From positions 34,877,501-34,941,500 of the forward strand of contig NC_088918.1 in NCBI RefSeq assembly GCF_963576675.1: a stretch of 64,000 bases of DNA. The letters run 5' to 3'. The position numbers and the translations under genes are program-made. This document shows positions 12,305 through 22,558 of this stretch, one piece after another. Every line of letters starts with the position of its first letter. Position 1 is the first letter of the stretch. The notes beneath the pieces are model-generated. The model ran no database searches. It was not told the origin of the DNA and saw only the letters and a program-made list of their open reading frames with translations. This DNA is from Euphorbia lathyris (taxonomy: Eukaryota; Streptophyta; Magnoliopsida; Malpighiales; Euphorbiaceae).

Positions 12305-15300
12305 TTGGGGATAAAAATTTGGGGATAACTTTATTTTAGAGAGAGAAATTAAGAGAGAGGAGAGAGAAAAAAGAAAAAAAAAGAAATTAAAAAGAGTTGG
12401 AGAAGATGGTATATTTGATTTTTATTTTTTATTTTGGGGTTTGTTTGTGATAATTAGATTATAAGGAGGTCAATTTATAAAAATAAATAAATATAAGGAT
12501 CAAATTAACTCTTTTCCCTTTGACTTTTAACACCGTTAGTCAATTTTGTATGTGTTTGCTAACGGAATGAAGTACATGACACCACTTTGTAAACTTTTAA
12601 ACCACATGGGTGTTGTTCGAAAATGAGTGTAACCACAAGGTTTATTTTTGTACTTTTCCCTAAAAAATATATACCACAAAATGGATCTCCAAGAAACAAT
12701 GGCGCATGTATTGTAATACATAAACCCCACAATCGAAGCTACAAAAATATAAAATTCATAACATTGATTAAGAAATGGAATTTTAGAACAAAGAATACAA
12801 AACACACGTATTAAAGAAAGAAACAAAAGTTATACTTACCCATTTTGTTGTTGAAATGTATATTTAGACTTAATTGGATATGTACTAATAAATGAACATG
12901 AATTGATCTCATTTCCTTGAAATTGAGGCAGTTAGAAAAGATTATCCATGAATACTAACTGTAAATAAACAATCAAGGTTAACAATTAATTTGAATTAGT
13001 AAGATAGTAAATGCTCTAAATTAAGTATATTTAACAATTTTTTAATGAAATAAGGTCATCAGAACATTACCAATTTTTTAACTGTCGACTCTCTAACTGA
13101 TTGGTTCATTTCTCGAAGAGTGTCATATAGTATGGCTTTATTGTCGTTAAAATCTATCACCAGTAAATACCAATGCATATTCGCCTCATTTATTGGTATG
13201 AAAATCTATTACACATTAAAAAATAACCGTAAAATGTTGCGAAAATAATCAATGCATTATCATTTTCAAAATAAACAGTAAATTTAAGATAACTTACTTG
13301 CTCAACATCCCCTAATCGTGTCATGTATCTATCATCTTTCCAGAAACATTTAATAAACATGTCCAATGGAGGTTGTGCTTCTTGTAAAACTAGTTGCTAA
13401 ACAAATAAGTTGAACATTGAGTATAATAAATAAATAAATAATAGTTCCAATTTATATTTGATACATACCGAAAAATATGCAGGCATGTACCATCTCTTCC
13501 AACCTCTTTTCGTTTTTCTTTCTTCAAGGGTTAATGCTTTTGCCATTACATTTATTACCTATATGATAAAATACATTAAAGTGGTATATGTTCAATTTGA
13601 CTAATGTAAATGAAACACATGCATACATTTCTTACCCCTGAACATATCCATTGTTTCGGGCGCAAGCTTAATAATTCCTCCATAGTGACATGTACATCAC
13701 CAAAATCACAAGGGTTGGGACATCTGAAATAATATATAGAACTTATTATGTATATACAAGTCCAATGAAAAGAAATTCAAAATGATAATTAACATTTCAA
13801 TTTTAATTCATTACCTCATCACTTGTTGCTTTTCAAATATCAAATCACATATATTATTTATAGGATCGTCTAGCTCTTCAAGAAACATTTCCAGATCCTC
13901 ATTACTAAGACTCTATATATATATAATTAAAATGGATCAAACTCCTAAACTTGTATATGGAAATCATATATTTTAATTAGTAAAACATAAAATACAGTTT
14001 CTTACCCTAACTGGGGAACATGCCCTTTTATTTCTTTTACTTCCACTGCTTGATTCAACTTTCACAAAAATGGGATTGTTTTGATTGGACAATTTTGGAT
14101 TTATTGCATTCAACATGTGCTTAGGTGCTCCATCCATAATAGATCCTGAGCTCGATATATGAATTGGAGAACAAGTCTATATATGAATATTATCAGACCA
14201 ACACTAGTTAAAATAATATTCATTTAACAAAATTATTCTGAAGTGTAAGCTAACAAACAATAGAAAAATATACGCACCTTTTGACATGGTTGCTGAGGTG
14301 ATTGTTTCTTTGATTTACGCTTCTTACGGACTCTTGTTTGTTTAGCAACTCCTAACACTTTACTAAAAAAAAATTGAGTGCGTTCCTCAACTGGAATAAA
14401 AATTCCTTTTGGATCGTGCAAACGAGGTTCTTGTTTCAATAATCCCTTCAACAATTTTTTTAGATCTGATACTTCAGTAGAAAGATTATGAAAGGATCTA
14501 GAAGAGGTTTCTGATGTAGTAATTGCTATTTAATCCAATTTCAATAGCACACTACTTTTGAAATCTCTAACTTCATTTCTTAAATCAACAATTTCAGTTT
14601 TCAAGTTGTTAACACTGGTGACATTTTGTGCTTTTTCAATACTGGTATTCAAAATTTCAAGGTTGTAACTCTCCAACTGAACTTTGATATCTTCCGTTGC
14701 CACGTGAATGTCGTTTTTAAGATCTTGGATCACGATGCGAATATCCTATGTAATACAAATCGAAATTAAATCATATTCATAATGTATATTTACTTTTAAA
14801 ATTAGAAATGTCATTCTTAGGAGTTAACTCACATTGCATTTGCAAGACTCCATACTAGTTCCATATAAAAGTTTAACCTACAAAACATCGCAATAAAATC
14901 AATTATGTCAACCGTTGGTTTAATATTTACAAATTCCAAATGCACGAATAGTGAAATGATATAAATATACTGCATACCTTTTCACTCTGAAGACCTCCCA
15001 TCTTCAAAATCGTGTTGTGAATTTTATTAACAACACTAGCATCCCAAAGTTGTATTGTTGGAATCTCTTGTTTGCTCATTGATAAAATTGGATATCCAAT
15101 TGATGTATGTTCCAAATAAAAAATCTATAAATTTTATAAAATATAAAACTATTAATTTTTCTAAAATCGCAAACAAGGCAATTAATATTAAATAAAAATT
15201 TAATGTAATACCTGCAATAGAAGAATACAACCATTGATTCTCCGTTTACCATCACTATAATCACTTCCATTAAACTTTGAAAGTCCATCTTGAAGACACT

Positions 15301-15961
15301 GTAATGTGTACTCAGCCCAATTCATACTTCTAATTTTAGACATGTCACTTAAAAGAGCAAGATTTTTTTGAGGAATGTGCGTACTTGAAGATGGGGCAAC
15401 AATTGTATTAAGAGCATACAAAAAAAAATTAGCTTGGAATTCCTCACCACTAGGTAAAGTTTTGAGCTCATCGTACAATTCTATGACATTAATCATTTTC
15501 TCAGAAATATTTAGACGACTCGAGATATTAATGTCATAGTCACCTAAGAACTCTTTAACATCTTGACCTTTTGAGGGCAGACCTAAAATTCTTTCAATAT
15601 CTGTAGCAGCAAGTTTTAATATCCCTCCATGAACATGGAATTCACATTTATCCGCATCAAAACTATTCGCAAGATCTACAATCAATTTATTTTTCAATCT
15701 CTTACTCGGAATTTTAAGAAGACCATCTAGTCCAAGTTGTTTCACGGCATCAATCTTCTGTTTATCAAAACTCAATACAAGTTTCACAAACTTACGAATA
15801 GAGCATCGACTTTCGAAATATACCTGAAAATTTTAATAAATATCTATTTTTATGATTGTCTTGAATTTATTTCTTTTATCATATTAATAACAAATTAAAC
15901 CACAACTACATTTCTTATAAAAATACAATCATCTTACAAAATAAAATATATATTAAAAATA

Positions 15962-16631
15962 GGCCTAATGCTACCCCAATCCCCTTAACTTACCCAAATT
16001 GGTCATTTTACCCCCTCAACTCATTGAATGTTCTATTTACCCCCTTAATTTTATAAAAGTGGTATTTCTTACCCCCTCAACTTGTCCATTTACTCCTCCA
16101 ACTCATAGAATGTCCTATTTACCCCCTTAACTCCATAAAAGTGGTATTTTGCACCCCTTACAATCCGTTATCGAAGCCTAAATTGATAACCTTTTTTAAA
16201 CGTTAAACCTATATTTATGCTATTTTGTACGTGGAACCCAAATTGATACTTTTCCAAAAATCATAGGCCTATTTTGGTACATTATCCCTACATATAATGT
16301 ATTTAACTTATTTATATTAATGTTCTTATGTGTATTTTTTATTCGTTTGAATAAGTCCTATTAATTTTGTACTATAAAGGGGTAAGAAATACCATTTTTA
16401 TAAGAGGGTAAATATGATCATAAGGGGTGAGAAATACCACTTTTATAGAGTTAAAGGGGTAATTAGGACATTCGATGAGTTGAGAAGGGGTAAAATGACC
16501 AATTTGGACAAGTTAGGGGGGTGAGAAATACCATTTTTATTGAGTTAATGGGGTAAATAGGACATTCGATGAGTTGGAGGGGTAAAATGACCAATTTGAA
16601 CAAGTTAAGGGGGCCGGAGAAACATTAAGCC
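15962..16631. mobile_element. 670 bp MULE-like MITE with perfect 10 bp target duplication
   Basis: It starts GGCCTAATG and ends with the near complement CATTAAGCC. ATTAAAAATA flanks both sides exactly (15952-15961 and 16632-16641). Each arm holds short units built from 'CAAATTGGTCATTTTACC', 'ATTCTATTTACCCC' and 'GTGGTATTTCTTACC', repeated twice or more. There is no ORF. It lies in intron 1 of the Ulp1-type gene and on excision would leave a normal intron. Confidence 0.88.
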
Positions 16632-17036
16632 ATTAAAAATATAATGCATACCTTAGAAGATTCAATGTCGTGTTTTTTACCCGTCATTTTCTTAACATTT
16701 CTTTTCATCATACTACTTACAAAAGATTCAAACATGTAATTTTGGATTGAAGGGAACTCAACTGAATTATAACTTCAACACATTTGTTATATCTAGACTA
16801 AGAGAGAAACATAAATCGTCGATAAAATCACGACCAGATAGAAGAGAACGACAAAAGTGTATGGAATATAACGTAGCAAGTAAAACCTGTATGTAATTTT
16901 ATAAGAATAAAATAGGATGTGTAATTATATTATCTATTCAAAAAATAAAGTACATATACTTTGTTTTAAAAACTAGTGAGGATCTAAAACCACTTTATCT
17001 GAATTCAATTTCATTATCTATAAAGTTGTGATCCAT

Positions 17037-17117
17037 CACTAGTGGAAAAAAGGCCATTTGCATCGGCCATTTAGGACCATTTGCGTCGGCCCTTTTAAAC
17101 AGCCGATGCAAATGTCA
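17037..17117 (+). mobile_element. CACTA (En/Spm-like) transposon terminus
   Basis: CACTAGTGGAAAAAAGGCC opens a block with sub-terminal motifs CATTTGCATCGGCC, CATTTGCGTCGGCC and, inverted, GCCGATGCAAATG. This is the usual terminal structure of plant CACTA elements. The opposite end was not found, so it is a truncated end or a solo terminus. Confidence 0.65.
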
Positions 17118-17217
17118 TTTAAAAATAATAATTTGGATTGAATGGAGCTCTATAGTATAGCAAATAACTTTGATTCATATATATTAAATGGAGAATTTTC
17201 ATATACGTATGTATAAT

Positions 17218-17376
17218 TGGGTAGCTTGAAAATAGACCAAATAGGTTTTCATGGAATTTCGAATCTAATAAAACATTAGAAGCCTTAAAATCGCAGCAGT
17301 AAATAATTTGACGGTCAAAATCATGAAGGAATGAAAGTCCGTGAGCAGCATCTACAGCTACTTTCATCCTAACATC
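17218..17376 (-). pseudogene. Receptor-like cytoplasmic kinase (RLCK VII / PBL-like) fragment
   Basis: The minus-strand frame reads MKVAVDAAHGLSFLHD, then DFKASNVLLDSKF. This is the sub-domain VI segment of RLCK-VII kinases around the catalytic loop. The loop's Arg-Asp is disrupted (Cys-Cys-Asp precedes FKASN), and the following DFG region is unrecognisable, so no kinase activity is possible. About 50 codons only; nearby sequence holds no other kinase exon. Confidence 0.75.
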
Positions 17377-17384
17377 TCAGTACA

Positions 17385-18246
17385 GTGCTCATTAACCACC
17401 TGATCTAACCAGTTAATAAATACACTTAAGCTGCAACAGCTACACACATTATTTATATCCATTAACAACAGTTCACTTTTTCTAGAATAGGCCTTTAACA
17501 AAAATATGGTAGGGAAATTGAGAATACAAATTATTGTGGAGTATATATTAATGTTGAAACTTGAAAGTTGACAAAGGAAATGGAAAGCACTTTACTTAGT
17601 AAGAAAATAGATTATATTGTAAACCAGGAAGTTAATGTTAATAAATTTTAGCTTGTGAAGATATGTTGTTATTCCATGCATTTCGGTTATATAATGATTA
17701 TATCGCAGGTTTTAAATGAATGAAACAGTAGCAAATCAAGGACAACCCTCTAGATTCATTGTGGAAAGAATCTTTGACTAATGTGTCCTATTGTACGCCA
17801 TACCGCCATATATCTATCTAATTAATTTACTATTAGTTGGAGATATATAGCTTTGAAATATATACTAAGAAGCTACAAAATGTGAACATGAACTAATAAA
17901 CAAACAAACAACTTAAACGAAATTACACACCAGTTATAAGACTTAAAAACATAGATAACTAACAAGAAAGTTTCACATGTACCTTAGAACGGAACAGGGT
18001 TATGTAATAAGATGGATCAGATTAAGGAGCAGGACTGAACTCCCAATAGCTTTCTGTTCAACTTTAATGTAGAAGTATTAAATAGCAGCTTTCAGAAAGT
18101 AATCAAAAGTGTAGCAGCAAACTGATTGACTTCCATTTAATGATGCAAGCTGATGAGAAGTCCAAATTGCAGTGAATAATTAGGAATGAGCCAAACACAT
18201 TATATTTGTAGAACTGAGAACATGGGAGGGAATTATCCGAACTTAC
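17385..18246. other. Spacer, nothing recognised
   Basis: AT-rich. The next ALDH6B2 exon would be expected on the minus strand here, but none is visible. Confidence 0.45.
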
Positions 18247-18595
18247 AGGATTTATAACATCCATTGATGCAAAAGACTGTGAATCAACAAATTTACCTCC
18301 AATGAGATTAGGAACCCTCTGGCGCACATTAGTCAATAAGTTAAATTGCAGCACAAGCACAAGGATTCCTAACAAGGAACACATAGAGAAAAAGAAAGAA
18401 AGACTATCTGACACTATAAGTAATTTTTTCCCTCTCTCATTTAAGCATGTGCAACAAATTTTTCTGATCAAAGGCATATAAAAATTACATTAGAACATAC
18501 CATCGGGTAGTGCTGCCTCCAAGATGACTCATTAACCAAGAGATAATTGTTCCTTGCAGCAGGTTTTTCAGGTCTCAGTGACCTGAAATGTCTCA
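18247..18595 (-). pseudogene. ALDH6B2: Methylmalonate-semialdehyde dehydrogenase 5' fragment (two exons)
   Basis: The minus-strand exon 18501-18595 (acceptor CTGCAG, donor GTATGT) joins in phase to exon 18247-18318 (donor GTAAGT). The second exon reads RVPNLIGGKFVDSQS, then DVINP, the conserved start of mature ALDH6B2, the mitochondrial enzyme of valine and thymine catabolism. The first exon is the more variable leader-side region. No NAD-binding or catalytic Cys exon follows, and no exon with the initiator ATG was found upstream. This is therefore a truncated gene copy or gene fragment. Confidence 0.72.
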
Positions 18596-19425
18596 CTGCA
18601 GTAAATTAAAAATAATAAAAAATAATAATAAGTATTAACATTTATCAAGAAAAAGAATGTTTAAATTCTTCGACGAACCTAACAATAACAATTCATTGCC
18701 ACACAATTCAAGAATATGAAAACATATCTTCATGTAGTATTTTAGTTATCTATTCCCAGGGCACTTGACATCAAAAATTCATCCATTCGTCACCTCATTA
18801 GATCAGGATATGCATACAAGTAACGTAAAATCAGAACATAAACCTTGGAGTTAGCTGCGAAAATTCGTATCCTATATGTGAGTTATCAGTAATTATGGCA
18901 TCACATGGAACTTAGTGAGCTCAATAACGATTAGTAATTACACACTTCAAGGAGAATCCACAATACATTGGGTAATACAAAAGCATTCTTCAGTCTTGCC
19001 AAGATTCTGCCAAAGAAAGCACTCTAAAAGCTCCGTATGCAGATTTCATCTTCAAATTACATGGTTGTACAAAGAAGGGAGGTCTTTCAAATGACAGGAA
19101 AGAAGTTTAGACATAAAAATTGCACCAGATGCATTGTTCAGATCTAAGAGCGATAGGGAAAAAAATCTCAAGGAAGGATAACAAAGGATGAGCAATCCTT
19201 TGCCATGAGAGAGCCTAAGAACTTATTCAGGATTCATCATCAAAGTTCACCATTTTCTTTAGAAGATATGGTTACTTCTCTGTTGTGGTTATCCATCTGG
19301 ATGAGTTGGTATCGTGCTATGTTCTTCCAGGGTAAATTCAGAACACTTTAAGCAGATTCTACACAATTAGTCTTATCTTAAGTGATGCACTTTGTTTGCT
19401 TATAGATACATGATATGTCTTGTTG
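18596..19425. other. Non-coding flank, possible upstream region of the PRR7-like gene
   Basis: No ORF. The last part (about 19320, CTTCCAGGGTAAATTC) could be a 5'UTR donor and the sequence ending TGTTGCCCAG at 19430 an acceptor, completed beyond the gypsy insertion at 41483. Inference only. Confidence 0.3.
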
Positions 19426-19430
19426 CCCAG
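19426..19430. repeat. Target site duplication CCCAG (left) of the gypsy element
   Basis: Identical to 41478-41482. A 5 bp duplication is normal for gypsy integrase. Confidence 0.9.
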
Positions 19431-21008
19431 TGATGCGCCTCACGGCGTTCGGTACCGCAAGGCTCACTAAGGGATAAGTGTACCCTGTCGTTATCAAGTA
19501 ATAAAATCTGGACAAGTCCAGGTATCGAATCCACATGATTTATTCCTGCAAGTATCGAGCTACTTGGTCTCAGGTGTTATCTAGGCTGTGTGGGTTTTGA
19601 GTTGTTTTGATTAAGTTAATCTACTCCTAGTTGAATTATTCTACTCCTAGCTAAGTTATACTAATTCGAACTAAGTTATTCTACACCTAATTAAATTAAA
19701 CTACTCCTAGGTGATCTTTCACTAATGCAATTACCCGAAGGAACATGGTATGGACGATAATAATGAAGATAGATTATTAGGTCAATAGATTAAAAACCTA
19801 ATCTAAGTTACTTGTATTTAAGGAGATTAACCCTACTTACCCTCCTAAAGTCCCTAGTGCGTGATTCCCTTGTAAGGCCGAAACTAGGTCTAAGGCTCAG
19901 CAATTTGGGCTTAATCAACTAAGAGGTCGTCAATCTCCTAGGCTCTGAATAGGTCAGATTTAGCTCACAATATGTGCCAACTAGATTTTGGGGCTTTTGA
20001 ATGAGTTAAACCAATTAAATAAAGCGTAAGACAAATATTAAATAGATAAATCATAGAACAAAATAAGAGCTAAAATATTATTAAAGATGAAGAACATTGT
20101 CATGGGATACAATTAGCCTAGGATTCATAGACTGTATCAAAGGGTACAAACATAATTAGATGAAAGGAGATAAGAAAATCCCTTTTAAGGAACCTGTCTA
20201 CCCTACAGCCGGCTTCCTAGGACTTAAGGATGGACCTTGAATAATCCTCGGTGAATGGAGCTTCGGAAGTTCTTCAATGGAGGTTGAAGGAGATGGAGGA
20301 GGTGGAGAGGATTTTTCAAGGGGGAAAGCTAAGAAAATTACAATAATGAAAGATATCTATTTTACAATTGGAAATTCCTATTTATAGACGCGGTTCGGGC
20401 CCTCTTTCTGACCTAATTCGTATCCTTTTGCAGGTGGGAAGTCGTGGGGTCGATCGTGGCGTCGTGGGACCGGGAATCAGTCTTTTGGCTGATTCCCGCA
20501 AGGCAACTCACCGAGCTGGCCCCTTAAAGGCCTGCTCGATGGGCTGGTAGTGCCAGCTCGTCGATCCGGCCCCAAAAAGGCCATTTCGACGAGTGGGAAT
20601 GCCCAGAACGCCTTGCGGGACTGCTGGATGTCCCGAAACGCAACTTTCACCCGAACTCGTTCCTGTTTTAGCCTGCACATGCACGAAAACTCCAAATAAC
20701 ATTAGTTCCGAGGCTAAATTGACCCGCCAATCGCTCATGTTAAGTAAACACTCCGTTTGGTGCGACTTTTGGCGGATCAATTAGCTATAAAAGATAATGG
20801 AAATTTAACGTACATGCCAATTTGGCCATATTTGCCTAAAATAACCAGAAAACGAGCCTAAACAACGAAAAGTAAATAGAACATATACAATTTCTAACTA
20901 ACTCACACAAAAGCATATAAATGCGAGAATTGCTCGCTTATTCATAAAATAACGCTAAAAACCATCCTAAAACCGTACCCAAAGATAGGGGGTTTTGACC
21001 CCCTATCA
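19431..21008 (-). repeat. 3' LTR of the nested-into gypsy element
   Basis: On the plus strand it starts TGATGCGCCTCAC and ends CCCCCTATCA; it matches 39851-41477 closely. A TATA-like box (minus TCTATAAATAGG) lies at 20377-20388. It lacks about 30 GC-rich bases present in the other LTR near 40957-40990. Confidence 0.92.
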
Positions 21009-21020
21009 AACCTCCTCGCA
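21009..21020 (-). other. Polypurine tract of the gypsy element
   Basis: Minus-strand TGCGAGGAGGTT abuts the LTR. It marks 19431-21008 as the 3' LTR. Confidence 0.75.
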
Positions 21021-22558
21021 CTTAAAACTTTACTTGTCCCCAAGTAAACTAAAAAACTAAACCCGCAATCACAAGCGAGCTAGAAAACCTCCTGGTTTGA
21101 CTAGGTGCTTGACACAATTTCGAGCATCTGTAATTATATGCATTCGGAATTTCAAAGTAGAGACACGATATCCAAAAGCCGCATTTCAATTATCACAAGT
21201 CATATGTTTAAGAAAGGGACACATGTTCAATTAAACGAGCTTAAGGGGATAGCTAAGTAAAACACCTCACCATAGGTAGTTCACTCAATTCACACAAATT
21301 TGGTGGCTAAAGTGTTTCCTCTCGGCTTATGTTCTTGCTTAGGGTTACGTTGATTTTGCACGTTCATCCGAGTTCATCTACTATGCTACATGACTCCGAT
21401 GATATCAAAAGCAGCCTCGAATTGGGGTTGTAATGTGGTTAGAGGGTTAAAGGTACAACAAGGGTTAGGAGTTCTAGCGCTAGAAAAACAAAGTTTAGAA
21501 TGACTTTAGCAAATTGTGAAGTGATTGAGCTTTTTATTCATATATATTTTTTCTGAGATGTTCTGATTTTAAGAACTGGGAGATAGAGTTCTCCTTCTTT
21601 TGTTCGTCTCTTTCCTTTTCCTTTTCTGTTTTTTTATATAGTAATGCTCATTCACTTCTTAGCCTTTTGGCTTGCTACTATTGTGCCATAAACAAAGATA
21701 AAGCGCTAGAAGAAAACAAAGGCTCAATGTGAGCTTTGCAAAAAACTCGGGTTAAGTAACAAACCAAGTGATGGTTTGCAAAAATTGGGTTAGAACGAAG
21801 GAAAAACTACAAGATACAAAAATACAGGCTCAAAGGGGCTTCCTAGAGTAGATGAAAAAGAAAAAATAAGGTAAAGAAAAGGTTAATTCTAATGAGGTTG
21901 ATTCACCGTTTACCATCTCAAATCAGTGCATGTAGGTTCAACTCAGTATTAGGTGCAAAATCTGTAATCTTTCCACAAGTCAAAGCATTCACACAAAAAT
22001 GTCAAGAAAAAGAGCTTTTTGATGTTCGCTCTTGGGCTCAAATTCAACTCACAGTTATTGGGTTTCAAATTTGTGCTTACTAGTTCTCCCCAAGCTCAAG
22101 TTTAATATCACATGCCTTCGTTCTTAAGTTATCTACCTAAGTAATGAATTTAGCATTTCTTCAAAAGTAGGGTCTAAATGCAAACTTTAGCTCATGTTTT
22201 TACAGATACAAGGATTGTGTCCTACACCTAAACTAGTTGTCATGCAATCTTAGATTCGGTTCTCAGCCCTCAAGGACAAATAACGAAGTTTAGATTCGAA
22301 GGAGGTTCACGGTTTTAGGTCCTAAACATGCAAAAACATAATTAAAGCATACATAAAACCCGAAAATGTTAACCTAAACTAGACACGACGCAACAAAAAT
22401 TTAAAAATTATACAAATTTTTCTAAGTTTGTCTACCCCTCCTCCTCACACTTAAAATATGCAATAAGTTCCAACATTGCATCTAAAACCATAAAACACAT
22501 GTAAAAAAGTTAGGGTGGAGAAGACAACTTACTGATCGACCCCCCATTTTGTAGTTGT
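21021..22558 (-). other. Non-coding 3' region of the gypsy element
   Basis: About 1.5 kb between the pol end and the polypurine tract, as in other Athila elements. No reliable ORF. It includes a CT-rich tract near 21590-21640. Confidence 0.6.

Larger units (their letters stand above)
11294..12660. mobile_element. Non-autonomous MULE-like element with about 370 bp terminal inverted repeats
   Basis: The first and last roughly 370 bases are near-perfect reverse complements (GGGAAAAGTACAAAAATAAA ... its complement ending CTTTTCCC). Flanks share AAAAAATA (11286-11293 and 12662-12669; as 9-mers they differ by one base), close to the 9 bp duplication of MULEs. The interior has no transposase. It carries a direct repeat of about 50 bp (about 12105-12155 and 12212-12262) and a (TA)n run. 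It sits in the intron between exons 13 and 14 of the Ulp1-type gene, 14 bp from the exon 13 donor. Confidence 0.85.
10985..16735 (-). pseudogene. Ulp1 (C48) family cysteine protease gene, 14 exons, two premature stops
   Basis: Exons assembled from GT-AG sites on the minus strand: 16652-16735, 15212-15823, 14978-15124, 14833-14877, 14278-14745, 14006-14176, 13815-13912, 13723-13636, 13469-13558, 13298-13396, 13071-13205, 12840-12958, 12675-12738, and 11194 to stop 10985. All join in phase. Exon 2 resembles the helical domain that precedes the protease in plant-specific Ulp1-like genes (GLDGLLKIP, FHVHGG, ILGLP). Exon 5 is coiled-coil-like, then basic (RVRKKRKSKKQ, a possible NLS). Exons 8-13 are the protease: IPINEANMHWYLLVI (His, 13173-13175), ILYDT (Asp, 13122-13124), QQNGFDCGVYV (Gln; Cys 12729-12731). 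Such enzymes cleave SUMO-like proteins. TAA at 14530-14532 (exon 5) and 12932-12934 (exon 12) interrupt it. A host gene or a ULP gene carried by a MULE are both possible. Confidence 0.8.

Noticed and set aside
20368..20784. Overlapping ORFs on both strands in a GC-rich stretch, repeated at 40808-41254
   Set aside because: They lie in the gypsy LTRs; open frames come from GC richness and are not conserved in length between the two LTRs.
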